Shown here: positions 29,099 to 37,389 of the stretch, in pieces
Layout: each line of letters starts with the position of its first letter
How positions within the stretch are numbered: position 1 is the stretch's first letter
DNA from: Pseudohoeflea suaedae
Lineage (GTDB): Bacteria > Pseudomonadota > Alphaproteobacteria > Rhizobiales > Rhizobiaceae
Direction of reading: 5' to 3'
Length of the DNA stretch: 64,000 nucleotides
Assembly: GCF_004354915.1 (NCBI RefSeq)
Contig: NZ_SMSI01000001.1
Span: 558,001 to 622,000 of the forward strand
Notes under the pieces: generated by a model
Database searches by the model: none
Seen by the model: the letters and a program-made list of their open reading frames with translations, nothing else
Told to the model about the DNA's origin: nothing
Program-made: the position numbers and the translations under genes

Positions 29099-29968
29099 TC
29101 AGGCCGAAAGGTTGCCCGCACCCGCGCCATATTGATTGCCATAGCGCTCCGACACCTGTCCGACCGGCAGGATGACCAGGACGTCGGTGGTGCCGAAATC
29201 GGGATCGACCACCGCTTCCGTCGATGTCATGGCCCCGAGGTGCAGATAGTTCTTGATGAGCGACGGCATGGACGAAAGCGCCGCGCGGGGCTGAATCCCC
29301 TCAATCGGCATCATGTCCATCGACACGCCGCGTCCTTCGGTCGCCTCGACGCTCCAGTTCTCCGGCGCCGCCGACTTGCCGGCGAGGAAGCTCAGCGCCA
29401 GGGCATGGGCATGGGGGCGGTGGCCGGGAAATGAGACGCAGCCGAACATCGCCTGCACATCGTGCCGGAGCGCATAGGCCCAGCTGCCCTGCAACAACAG
29501 TTCGTTCGTCCGCTCGGCGCGGTAGTCGGGCAGCACACAGGTGCGGCCAAGCTCCATGAAGCGCTTGTCGGGATGGCGGGCCACCAATGCGTCGACATCA
29601 TATTCGCTCTGCCAGTAGAAGCCGCCATGGCGGATTGCCTTGTCCTGGGTGAGAAGCCGGCAGGTGCCGACGATCTGCTGCTCGATATCGCCACCGATGG
29701 CCGAATCGAGAACCAGAAGGTGATCGCAAAAGGCATCGATTTGGTTGACGTCGCGCTTCAGCCGCATTGCGTCGTCTGGCAATTCTGCACCCATCGCCTC
29801 GACGAGGACCTTGTAGCGCAGCGCCTGTGCGGCTTCGATTTCGCGGCTGCCTTCAGCCACGCGAGCGACAAGAGTGCCAATCCGTGCGAGGAGTTTCCTC
29901 GTCTCGCCACGAAACGGCGGAAGAGTCCCGCTCCGGGTATCGAGAATGGTATTGACCGCAATGGACAT
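29099..29968 (-). CDS. olsB: L-ornithine N-alpha-acyltransferase (ornithine lipid synthesis)
   Basis: A 289-residue OlsB-type acyltransferase of the GNAT superfamily, often called hemolysin-like. It transfers a 3-hydroxyacyl group from acyl carrier protein to ornithine, making lyso-ornithine lipid, the first step to the phosphorus-free membrane lipid. Characteristic stretches are EGSREIEAAQALRYKVLVEEMGA-like sequence near residue 40, CDHLLVLD, GTCRLL, FYWQSEYD and FMELGRTCVLPDYR. A Pho box and matching -10 lie just upstream, which fits the known phosphate control of ornithine lipids in rhizobia. The acyltransferase for the second step, OlsA, is not in the window. The start MSIAVNT has GATGAGG upstream. 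Confidence 0.9.
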   Translation of the reverse strand: MSIAVNTILDTRSGTLPPFRGETRKLLARIGTLVARVAEGSREIEAAQALRYKVLVEAMGAELPDDAMRLKRDVNQIDAFCDHLLVLDSAIGGDIEQQIVGTCRLLTQDKAIRHGGFYWQSEYDVDALVARHPDKRFMELGRTCVLPDYRAERTNELLLQGSWAYALRHDVQAMFGCVSFPGHRPHAHALALSFLAGKSAAPENWSVEATEGRGVSMDMMPIEGIQPRAALSSMPSLIKNYLHLGAMTSTEAVVDPDFGTTDVLVILPVGQVSERYGNQYGAGAGNLSA

Positions 29969-29997
29969 GGCAATGGCCTCATCGTTGGATGTGGCGG

Positions 29998-30032
29998 TGT
30001 ATAACCATATTTCCAAGACAGTAGAATGACAT
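29998..30032 (-). promoter_or_regulatory. Pho box and -10 element of olsB
   Basis: On the minus strand ATGTCAT (30032-30026), four bases, then CTGTCTT (30021-30015) matches the PhoB consensus CTGTCAT-N4-CTGTCAT at 12 of 14 positions. TATACA at 30003-29998 follows 11 bp further on, the expected distance for a PhoB-activated -10. The start codon is 29 bp beyond. Confidence 0.72.
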
Positions 30033-30051
30033 CCGCCCGGCCGTCACCGGG

Positions 30052-30103
30052 ACGTGTGGGCAGGGTGTGGTGGCAGGGTGTGGTGGCAGGATGTGTGGGC
30101 AGG
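30052..30103. repeat. Four tandem copies of a 13-bp repeat
   Basis: Four 13-bp units lie end to end at 30052, 30065, 30078 and 30091. The two middle units are identical (GTGTGGTGGCAGG); the outer units differ at a few positions, and a partial fifth follows. They occupy the gap between the histidine kinase stop codon and the olsB Pho box. Confidence 0.85.
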
Positions 30104-30118
30104 ACGTGGGGCGGGCGA

Positions 30119-32425
30119 TCAGGCTTCGCGCGCCTTGCGGCCGTTGGCGGCGGTTACCGAGACGAGCTTGGTGAGCCATTCCGGATCGACCGGCTTTTCG
30201 GCATGGCCGTCGGCACCGGCTGCCAGGATCGTATCGCGTGTCGCCGCCTGGCCGTTGGCGCTCAGGACGATGATCGGCAGCCGCCTGAGGCTCTCCGCCG
30301 ATTCGATCGAGCGGATCTCGCGGATCGCGTCCTCGCCGTCGAGTTCGGGCATCGACAGATCGGTGATGACGAGATCGAAGTTGCACTTGCCGTCCGGCCG
30401 CTCCAGCGCGGCATCGACGAGATCGAGACCGTTCTCGACGAGCGTCACCCGGTGGCCGAGCCGCGCCAGCATGGTGCGGACCAGAAAGGCGTTGACCGGA
30501 TTGTCTTCGGCCAGGAGGATGTCGAAGGTGGGCGCATCGGAGGGGCGCAGCAGCGCCGGCGTGGTGATCACGCCGGAGGCGCGGTTGCGCTCGTCGCGGT
30601 CGTCGCGGCGGCCGAGCACATTGACAAGCGACACCGCGCGCACCGGTCGCACCAGCCAGCGGCCGGCGGCGAGTGCGGGCGACAGCTTGAGTTCGCGGCT
30701 GTCTTCCGGCGCAATGAGCACCGTCCTGGCCACGTCATCGGCCAGCTGGCGCGCCGTCGCCTCGACAAATTCAGGGTTCTCGTCGGCAATGCGACGGTCG
30801 ATCAGAAGATCGGTCACGTCGTTGCCGAAACGGGCAATGGCGGCACGTACGGTTTCCGGCGCGCTGGCGCGTTCCGCACGTCCGCCCAATTCGCGGATCG
30901 AGCGGATCAGAGTTTCGGCAACCGGGCCGACGGGCCCCAGAAGGAGCACGCTCTTGCCTTCGAGCGGCTTGCCCGTGAGGTCGGAACGAGTGGTCGACGC
31001 GAGAGCGGCCTGCTTGATCGGAACGGTGAAGGAGAAGCGGCTGCCTTCGCCGAGCGTGCTCGATACCGAAATCGTACCGCCGAGGGCCTGAACGATGCGG
31101 GCCGAGATCGTAAGCCCCAGGCCCGCGCCGCCATGCTTGCGCGTCGACGAGTTGTCGGCACGTTCGAACTCGCCGAAAACACGCTGCTGGTCTTCGGCCT
31201 TCAGGCCCGAACCCGTGTCCGAAACCGAGAAGAGCAGGCGGTCGTCGACACGGTCGACCTCGACCTGGATGCCGCCTTCCTCGGTAAACTTGATGGCATT
31301 GCCGATCAGGTTGAAGAGGATCTGCTTGAGCCGGCCGGCGTCCGACGTCATCGTTTCCGGAACGTCGAAGGCAATGTGGCTGGCGATCTCGATGCCCTTC
31401 TCGTGGGCGGCTGCGGCCATCAGTTCGCAGGTGGTCTGCACCAGTTCGCGCGGATTGCAGTCATTCTCACGCAGATGGAAGCGGCCTGCCTCGATCGACG
31501 TCGTATCGAGAAGATCCTCGATCAGCTGCAGCAGCGAGTGCCCGCTTTCGCGTACGGTTCTCAGATATCCGGCCTGTTCGGGCGTCGTCTTGGTCTGGCT
31601 CAGGAGATGGGTCATGCCCAGAATGCCGTTGAGCGGCGTGCGGATCTCGTGGCTGACGGTGGCAAGGAACCGGGTCTTGGCCGTACTTGCCTCTTCGGCG
31701 CGCGTCTTGGCTTCCGCGAGCTGCTCGCGTGCGAGGCGTTCGCCGGTCACCTCGCGGCCGATGGCAAAGGTCACGAGTTTTCCGTTCGCATCGCGCGAGG
31801 CGGTCTGCCGCCAGGCCCAGATGCGCTGGGTGTCGCCGTCGTAAAGCCGAACCTCGCGCCCTGCATCGGTCTCGATCGGGACGATGCCGGTCTCGAGCAG
31901 GCTCTTGCCGACCGGTTGGTCGATTTTCGTCGCCTTCCGGAAAACTTCGTTGCAGGCGAGGATGCCGCTGTCGGGCCCGATGGCGACGAACATGTCGCCC
32001 AGCGCATCGAACATCGCGGCCACCTGACCGGGCGTCTCGCTGGCTTCCCAGCTCCGGTCCAGACCCCGTTCGGCGATTTCTTCGGTTCCGGCTGTCTTGC
32101 GCGAGGAATGGGTTTTGCGTGCGGACCTGGCGGCTTTTCGCTCCGCCCTGCGACCGGCGAGAAGCGCCTGTCCCAGGCTGACGGCGGTAAGGCCGGCGCC
32201 GGCAACGGCAAATGCCACCGGCAGATTGAAGGCAATGACGGCGGCCGAGCTTGCGAGCAGAGCCGCCGAAGTCATCAGAAACACCGCCGAAGCCGCAATC
32301 GCCTTGCGGTTTCTCTTGCGTGGAAGGAAAGCCACTTCCGCCTCGTGCGTCGGCTGAGGCGCTGCGTCCTCGCCGGCGAGGTTGGCCAGCAATTCCTTCT
32401 GAAGTCGGTGCGGTTCCGGGCTCAT
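30119..32425 (-). CDS. Hybrid sensor histidine kinase with PAS and receiver domains
   Basis: A 768-residue membrane-bound hybrid kinase. Two hydrophobic helices (about 42-64 and 67-91) are nearly back to back, so there is almost no periplasmic sensor. A PAS domain follows (about 135-230), then HisKA with the phospho-accepting His259 in TVSHEIRTPLNG, and HATPase with NLIGNAIKF, DTGSGL and GAGLGLTI. After it comes a degenerate receiver-like stretch (about 510-620), then a canonical receiver with Asp689 in ITDLSMPELDG and a Lys in AEKPVDP. The cognate partner is not encoded nearby. It is last in the run with lspA and acuI, though 67 bp follow acuI. Confidence 0.9.
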   Translation of the reverse strand: MSPEPHRLQKELLANLAGEDAAPQPTHEAEVAFLPRKRNRKAIAASAVFLMTSAALLASSAAVIAFNLPVAFAVAGAGLTAVSLGQALLAGRRAERKAARSARKTHSSRKTAGTEEIAERGLDRSWEASETPGQVAAMFDALGDMFVAIGPDSGILACNEVFRKATKIDQPVGKSLLETGIVPIETDAGREVRLYDGDTQRIWAWRQTASRDANGKLVTFAIGREVTGERLAREQLAEAKTRAEEASTAKTRFLATVSHEIRTPLNGILGMTHLLSQTKTTPEQAGYLRTVRESGHSLLQLIEDLLDTTSIEAGRFHLRENDCNPRELVQTTCELMAAAAHEKGIEIASHIAFDVPETMTSDAGRLKQILFNLIGNAIKFTEEGGIQVEVDRVDDRLLFSVSDTGSGLKAEDQQRVFGEFERADNSSTRKHGGAGLGLTISARIVQALGGTISVSSTLGEGSRFSFTVPIKQAALASTTRSDLTGKPLEGKSVLLLGPVGPVAETLIRSIRELGGRAERASAPETVRAAIARFGNDVTDLLIDRRIADENPEFVEATARQLADDVARTVLIAPEDSRELKLSPALAAGRWLVRPVRAVSLVNVLGRRDDRDERNRASGVITTPALLRPSDAPTFDILLAEDNPVNAFLVRTMLARLGHRVTLVENGLDLVDAALERPDGKCNFDLVITDLSMPELDGEDAIREIRSIESAESLRRLPIIVLSANGQAATRDTILAAGADGHAEKPVDPEWLTKLVSVTAANGRKAREA

Positions 32426-32492
32426 GCATCTTCCGTAGCACGGCCCGGGTAATGAAAGGTTTCAGTCGATCGATGGCATTTTATCGATCGCG

Positions 32493-33491
32493 CTATTCGT
32501 GTTCCATTTTGACCACGACGCGCCCGCGGATCCTGCCGTCCACGATGTCCCTTGCCGCTTCGATAACGTCCCGGAAACCAATTTCGGAGGTGATCGCCTC
32601 AAGCTTCTCGGGGTCGAGATCGCGCGCCAGCCGCGCCCAGGCTTCCTGACGCAGCGCGAGCGGCGCCATGACGGAATCGATGCCGAGCAGCGAGACGCCC
32701 CGCAGGATGAAGGGCGCGACGGAGGCAGGCAGGTCCATGCCCTGGGCCAGCCCGCAGGCCGTAACCGCCCCGCCATAGGATGTCATCGACAGCACGTTGG
32801 CCAGCGTATGGCTGCCCACGGCATCGATCCCGCCCGCCCAGCGCTCCTTGTTGAGCGGCTTGGCCGGGCCGGACAGTTCATCGCGATGGATGATTTCGCT
32901 GGCGCCGAGCGAGGTGAGGAAATCCGCTTCCCCTGGGCGGCCGGTCGAAGCGATCACGGCGTAGCCGAGTTTGCCGAGCAGTGCGATTGCCACCGTGCCG
33001 ACCCCGCCATTGGCGCCGGTAACGACGATCGGGCCGCGGTCCGGCGTCAGTCCGTGGCGCTCGAGCGCCATCACGGAAAGCATCGCCGTATAGCCTGCGG
33101 TCCCGATAGCCATCGCCGTCCGTCCGTCGATACCCTCGGGCATCTTGACCAGCCAGTCGCCGTTCAGCCGCGCATATTCCGCATAGGCCCCGGTATGGGT
33201 CTCTCCGACCCCGAAGCCGTTGAGGATCACCTTGTCGCCGGGGGAAAAGCGCGCGTTCGAACTCTCCACCACGGTTCCGGCGCAATCGATGCCCGGAACC
33301 ATCGGCCAGCGGCGCACGACCGGTGACTTGCCGGTTATCGCCAGACCGTCCTTGTAGTTGACGGTGGTCCACTCGACCTCGACGATCACATCGCCGTCCA
33401 TCAGGTCATCCAGCCCCAGTTCCCTGCGCTCGACGATCGTTTCCTTGGCTTCGTTGCGTGTCAGCAGAATGCCGTTGAACCGGTCTTTCAT
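32493..33491 (-). CDS. acuI: Acrylyl-CoA reductase AcuI/YhdH family oxidoreductase
   Basis: A 332-residue zinc-free MDR-family oxidoreductase. AcuI reduces the toxic intermediate acryloyl-CoA to propionyl-CoA with NADPH. Family features are [44 protein letters not shown], the cofactor loop [15 protein letters not shown] and the ending RGRVVVKM. The start [10 protein letters not shown] is fixed by AAAGGAGG upstream. It lies 38 bp after lspA and probably shares its transcript; no dimethylsulfoniopropionate genes are nearby, so the role may be general detoxification. Confidence 0.92.
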   Translation of the reverse strand: MKDRFNGILLTRNEAKETIVERRELGLDDLMDGDVIVEVEWTTVNYKDGLAITGKSPVVRRWPMVPGIDCAGTVVESSNARFSPGDKVILNGFGVGETHTGAYAEYARLNGDWLVKMPEGIDGRTAMAIGTAGYTAMLSVMALERHGLTPDRGPIVVTGANGGVGTVAIALLGKLGYAVIASTGRPGEADFLTSLGASEIIHRDELSGPAKPLNKERWAGGIDAVGSHTLANVLSMTSYGGAVTACGLAQGMDLPASVAPFILRGVSLLGIDSVMAPLALRQEAWARLARDLDPEKLEAITSEIGFRDVIEAARDIVDGRIRGRVVVKMEHE

Positions 33492-33529
33492 GCGATCCTC
33501 CTTTCGCGCCTCCGCGTTCGGCGGAAGGC

Positions 33530-34036
33530 TCACTTCCTGTCGGTAATGTCCCGACGGCGTGTCGCCCGCCATTCGAGACATTCGTCGAGCACGATAAAGG
33601 CCGCTCCGACGGAGATGAAGGCATCCGCGAGATTGAACACGGCGAACGACCAGCTCTCGGTATGAAACAGGATATAGTCGATCACGTAGCCGTGCCACAC
33701 GCGATCGATCAGATTGCCGACCGCGCCGCCGATGATCAGGCAATAGCCCCAATGGGCGAAATGCCGGGCCGCATCGGTGCGGGCTCTCAGGACCAGGACG
33801 AAGATCGTCACCGCGGCCGCGATCAGGGCCAGGCCGGTATCGGCCATACCTGCCAGCATCGAAAACGCGATACCGTCATTATAGGTCCGGAATAGCGAGA
33901 CATAGGGGACCAGATCGACCCGCTGATGCATCGGCAGCCCGGTTTCCACGAGATACTTGATCAGCTGGTCGAGGCCGATCGCACCGGCGACCGCAACGAC
34001 GAAACCGGGCCAGCGGGCAACGGTGAGGCCGCTCAT
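33530..34036 (-). CDS. lspA: Lipoprotein signal peptidase (signal peptidase II)
   Basis: A 168-residue inner-membrane aspartyl protease that removes signal peptides from prolipoproteins. Four transmembrane helices are visible. The catalytic pair is Asp111 in GNLIDR and Asp138 in [16 protein letters not shown] is the other conserved block. The start MSGLTVARW overlaps the stop codon of the methyltransferase gene as ATGA, which indicates coupled translation. The DUF900 lipoprotein in this window is one possible substrate. Confidence 0.96.
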   Translation of the reverse strand: MSGLTVARWPGFVVAVAGAIGLDQLIKYLVETGLPMHQRVDLVPYVSLFRTYNDGIAFSMLAGMADTGLALIAAAVTIFVLVLRARTDAARHFAHWGYCLIIGGAVGNLIDRVWHGYVIDYILFHTESWSFAVFNLADAFISVGAAFIVLDECLEWRATRRRDITDRK

Positions 34037-34887
34037 GCCTGCGCCTCGTCGAACGACAAAAGGTGCCGCCGGGCTTCGAAGAGCATCACGCCGGTCGCGA
34101 TCGCGAGATTGAGCGAATCCGCCCGTCCGGCCTGCGGAATGCGGGCCAGCTGATCGCACCCCTCCGCCAAGTCGTCGGGCAGCCCGGCCTGTTCGTTGCC
34201 CATCAGGATCACCGTCGGGCGGCTCTTGTAATCGATGGTGCGGTAATCGACCGAGCCCTTGAGATGGGTGCCGACAATGCTCGCGCCGGCCTTGGCTTTC
34301 CAGGCAAGGAAATCCGCCGCCGAGGCGCGGGCGAGCGGCATCGAGAAGACCGAGCCCATGGTTGCCCGCACCGCTTCCATGGAAAAGGGATCGACGGTTT
34401 CGCCGATGAGGATGATGCCCGACGCGCCGGCTGCATCGGCGGTGCGGATGATGGTGCCCAGATTGCCCGGATCGCGCACCCGGTCGAGCGCCACCCAGGT
34501 CTCGCCATCCTGCGGGCGGATGGCCGACAGCGGCTTGAACTGTTGGTCGAACACGGCGATCACGGCTTGCGGATTGTCGCGCCGCGTTATCGCCGTCAGC
34601 ACCTTCTCGCTGACTTCGAGAACCAGCCCGCCCCGTGCCACGGTCTTGGCGGCGACCTCTTCCACGACCGGTTTGCCGCGCGCGGCCTTGGCGTAGATCA
34701 GCGTCCGGATGGTCCAGCCCTGTTCGAAGGCGTCGATGACGAGCTTCAACCCCTCGGCAAGAAACGTCCCGCTCTCGTCGCGGTGCTTCTTCTGCTGAAG
34801 CCCGCGGACATCCTTGACGATGGGGTTGGAGAGACTGGTGATCTCCTTGACCTGGCCCACGCGGGCAATCGTACGTCGTTCATTCAT
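34033..34887 (-). CDS. TrmH/SpoU family RNA 2'-O-methyltransferase
   Basis: A 284-residue SPOUT-class RNA methyltransferase. A substrate-binding amino domain (SNPIVKDVRGLQ, GTFLAEGLKLVIDA) is followed by the knotted SAM domain with the three SpoU motifs: DPGNLGTIIRTADAAG, LMGNEQAGL and IPQAGRADSLNLAIATGV. The RNA target, rRNA or tRNA, cannot be told. The start MNERRTIARV overlaps the end of the preceding methyltransferase gene by 8 bp; no clear ribosome-binding site is seen, consistent with coupling. Its end overlaps the lspA start. Confidence 0.9.
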   Translation of the reverse strand: MNERRTIARVGQVKEITSLSNPIVKDVRGLQQKKHRDESGTFLAEGLKLVIDAFEQGWTIRTLIYAKAARGKPVVEEVAAKTVARGGLVLEVSEKVLTAITRRDNPQAVIAVFDQQFKPLSAIRPQDGETWVALDRVRDPGNLGTIIRTADAAGASGIILIGETVDPFSMEAVRATMGSVFSMPLARASAADFLAWKAKAGASIVGTHLKGSVDYRTIDYKSRPTVILMGNEQAGLPDDLAEGCDQLARIPQAGRADSLNLAIATGVMLFEARRHLLSFDEAQA

Positions 34888-36061
34888 GAGGGAGCCACCG
34901 GCTGAAAAGCGAGGTCGAGAGGGCGCGCGCCTCGGAGGCGTCGTCGCCCGACTCGCGGATGATGAGTTCGCCCGATTCCACCCGGCCACCGGCGCCGCGC
35001 ATGGTTTCGCGCATCAGCTCGTGGATGGAATAGAAGGAGGCGCGGATCGAATAGGCGGTCAGCACCAGCCCGATCGGATTTCTGGAGAGCACCGCCCGGC
35101 AGACGTCGAGCATCAGGGGCAGGTGATCGAACAGCTGCCAGACTTCGCCGTTCGGTCCTCGCCCGAATTTCGGCGGGTCGGTGAGGATGAGATCGTAGCC
35201 GTTGCCGCGCTTCTCCTCGCGCAGCAGGAACTTCATCGCGTCGTCGCAGATCCAGCGGATCGGCTTCTTGTCGAGCCCGGCGAGGGCCTGATTCTCGCGC
35301 GCCCAGCCGATCGCCTTTTTCGACGCGTCGACATGGGTGACTTCCGCACCTGCGCTGGCGGCGATCAGCGAGGCGACGCCGGTATAGCCGAAGAGATTGA
35401 GCACCTTGGCCGGTGCGCCCTTCCTCGCCTCGATGGCGTCGACCATGAAGCGCCAATGGGCGAGCTGCTCGGGGAAGACGCCGACATGCCGGAACGATGT
35501 CAGCCGGCCGTGGAAGTCGACGCCCATGAGCTGCATCGGCCATGTCTCGCCGAGCGGTGCCTTCGGGAAGGCCCAGCGGCCAAGCCCGTCTTCCTCGGTG
35601 TCGCCGGTAAAGACCGCGTCGGCATTGTCCCATTCGCCCGGCTTCATGCGCCGTGGCCACAAGGCTTGCGCCTCGGGCCGGACGATCCGCATCGGGCCGT
35701 ATCGTTCGAGCTTTTCGCCATTGCCGGAATCGAGAAGCTGGTAGCCTTGATCCTCGAGGCTTTCGAGAATCACCGGAATTCGCTCGCCGGGCAGTGCGCC
35801 GCTGTGCCGGGTCAGCGGCCGGTCGAAAAGCTGTGAGGCCTGCTTGTCATCCTGCGCGGCCACTTGGATGGGGGCCGGTTTCGCACCTGCCTTCCGGGCG
35901 GGCTCGCGGTCGCGCGAGGACGGCTTGCCGCCTGCGTCCCTGTGGCCGCCCTTGCCGCCAGCCTTCGACGTGACGTCCCGGTGCGGCGCGCCGCGTGTTT
36001 TCGCGGGTGCGCCTTTCCGGTCTCCCGGTCGTCCTGCCTTGTCCCGCTTTCTGCCTGCCAC
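34880..36061 (-). CDS. Class I SAM-dependent rRNA methyltransferase (RlmI/RlmK-like)
   Basis: A 393-residue Rossmann-fold methyltransferase related to the 23S rRNA enzymes RlmI and RlmK. The SAM motif is NLFGYTGVASLIAA, an acidic ribose contact is HVDAS, and the catalytic loop is LTDPPKFGRG. The first 75 or so residues are a Lys/Arg/Gly-rich low-complexity tail, unusual for the family and probably an RNA-binding extension. Start GTG at 36061 is preceded by CAGGAC. It heads the leftward run with the TrmH-family gene and lspA. Confidence 0.85.
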   Translation of the reverse strand: MAGRKRDKAGRPGDRKGAPAKTRGAPHRDVTSKAGGKGGHRDAGGKPSSRDREPARKAGAKPAPIQVAAQDDKQASQLFDRPLTRHSGALPGERIPVILESLEDQGYQLLDSGNGEKLERYGPMRIVRPEAQALWPRRMKPGEWDNADAVFTGDTEEDGLGRWAFPKAPLGETWPMQLMGVDFHGRLTSFRHVGVFPEQLAHWRFMVDAIEARKGAPAKVLNLFGYTGVASLIAASAGAEVTHVDASKKAIGWARENQALAGLDKKPIRWICDDAMKFLLREEKRGNGYDLILTDPPKFGRGPNGEVWQLFDHLPLMLDVCRAVLSRNPIGLVLTAYSIRASFYSIHELMRETMRGAGGRVESGELIIRESGDDASEARALSTSLFSRWLPHE

Positions 36062-36188
36062 GCCGTCCTGATCCCGATTGATCTTGATGAATTATGCCAA
36101 ATGATTATGTGTGAGAGCACATAGCAATCCGCCACCCCGTTGGCAAAGCGGTTTTAGGCGGGACAGGGGAACACGAGGAGATCATCTG

Positions 36189-36653
36189 ATGGAAATGATG
36201 GGCAAAGAGGAAATCGCGGCTCCCCGGGACAAGGTCTGGGACGCGCTGAACGATCCGGACGTCCTGCGTCGGTGTATTCCCGGTTGCCAGGAGCTCGAAA
36301 AGATCTCCGACAACGAGATGACGGCGACCGTGAAGGTCAAGGTCGGGCCGGTCTCGGCCAGCTTCAAGGGGCATGTGACGCTTGAAAATATCGTCGCGCC
36401 GAAGAGCTACACCATCGTCGGCGAAGGCAAGGGCGGCATAGCGGGCTTTGCCAAAGGCGGCGCGGACGTCAAGCTCGAAGAGGAGGGCGATATCACCATC
36501 CTCAATTACGAGGTCACCGCCCAGGTCGGCGGCAAGCTCGCGCAGATGGGCTCGCGGCTGATCGATTCGACGTCGAAGAAGCTCGCCGCGCAGTTCTTCG
36601 CCAATCTCAACGAGGTGATAACCGGGAAGACGGACGGGCAGGAAACCGCCTGA
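36189..36653 (+). CDS. CoxG/SRPBCC family protein
   Basis: A 154-residue protein of the carbon monoxide dehydrogenase subunit G (CoxG) family, an SRPBCC lipid-binding-like fold. Visible family sequence includes VWDALNDPDVLRRCIPGC, VKVKVGPVSASFKG and GKLAQMGSRLIDSTSKKLA. CoxG helps recruit CO dehydrogenase to the membrane in CO oxidisers, but no cox structural genes are near and many solitary homologues exist with unknown roles. GAGGAG precedes the ATG. It is a single gene that converges with the lapA-domain gene through a shared hairpin. Confidence 0.85.
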   Translation: MEMMGKEEIAAPRDKVWDALNDPDVLRRCIPGCQELEKISDNEMTATVKVKVGPVSASFKGHVTLENIVAPKSYTIVGEGKGGIAGFAKGGADVKLEEEGDITILNYEVTAQVGGKLAQMGSRLIDSTSKKLAAQFFANLNEVITGKTDGQETA

Positions 36654-36694
36654 TCCGCCTCCGGGCTTTCGGTCCGTCGCGCCCGGCGGATCAG
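36650..36694. terminator. Hairpin shared by two convergent stop codons
   Basis: CTGATCCG (36650-36657) pairs with CGGATCAG (36687-36694), and CCGGGC (36661-36666) with GCCCGG (36681-36686). The stop codons of both converging genes lie inside the arms. T-tracts are short, so its strength as a terminator is uncertain. Confidence 0.6.
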
Positions 36695-37047
36695 CTGTTT
36701 GGACTGCCGAGCGCCGGGAACCCCTGGCGCTCTTCTTTTTGTGGCGCATTATCGGCCTTCAGCCGATCTGCTTCCTTGTGCCATTTCACCGCTTCTTTCT
36801 TAGAAGAGCGGGCCCGTGCCCGGTGCTTGCCCTGGCCCCACCAGGTTGCGACCGAGCCGATGACCATGCCCGCGATGACCGCGCCGAACAGGTAGACGAA
36901 GAACGGCAGCGTCATCGACATCACCTGATCGCTGCGGTCGAACGGATTGAACGCCAGGGTGACGCTCTGCCGGTTTGCGACGGACAGCACGATCAGCACG
37001 ATGGCGATCGGGACCAGGATGAGAAGGCTGATGATGCGTTTGACCAT
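36691..37047 (-). CDS. LapA domain (DUF1049) membrane protein
   Basis: A 118-residue inner-membrane protein with two helices (about 5-25 and 45-70) and a charged cytoplasmic tail, the pattern of the DUF1049/LapA domain. The stretch SVTLAFNPFD between the helices is typical of the family. In enterobacteria LapA works with LapB to control lipopolysaccharide amount; no lapB is present here, and alphaproteobacterial members are usually found next to ihfB, as here. The function in this group is not established. Last gene of the sppA-ihfB run. Confidence 0.82.
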   Translation of the reverse strand: MVKRIISLLILVPIAIVLIVLSVANRQSVTLAFNPFDRSDQVMSMTLPFFVYLFGAVIAGMVIGSVATWWGQGKHRARARSSKKEAVKWHKEADRLKADNAPQKEERQGFPALGSPNS

Positions 37048-37098
37048 TTTTTATCTGCTTGCGGCGCGATTGTCCGTGAGGTGATGCGCGTCTGCGTA

Positions 37099-37389
37099 TC
37101 AGTCCTCGCCGTCAGGATTGAGGCGCTCGCGCAATTCCTTCCCGGTCTTGAAGAAAGGCACCCACTTTTCCTCGACGAAAACCGGTTCGCCGGTGCGCGG
37201 GTTGCGGCCCGAGCGCGGCGGGCGGTTCTTCACCGAGAAGGCGCCGAAGCCGCGAAGCTCCACGCGGTTGCCCTCCGACAGCGCATCGGTGATCTCGTCG
37301 AGCACCGCATTGACGATGTTCTCGACATCGCGGTGATAGAGATGCGGATTGCGCGCGGCGACCGCCTGGACCAGTTCGGACTTGATCAT
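37099..37389 (-). CDS. ihfB: Integration host factor subunit beta
   Basis: A 96-residue DNA-bending HU/IHF protein. It starts [17 protein letters not shown], has the dimer core [11 protein letters not shown], and the DNA-inserting arm [15 protein letters not shown] with the intercalating Pro. IHF heterodimers are often required for sigma-54 promoters, and rpoN lies 3 kb away. The ATG overlaps the sppA stop codon as ATGA, so the two are coupled; GGAGG is also close upstream. Confidence 0.95.
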   Translation of the reverse strand: MIKSELVQAVAARNPHLYHRDVENIVNAVLDEITDALSEGNRVELRGFGAFSVKNRPPRSGRNPRTGEPVFVEEKWVPFFKTGKELRERLNPDGED

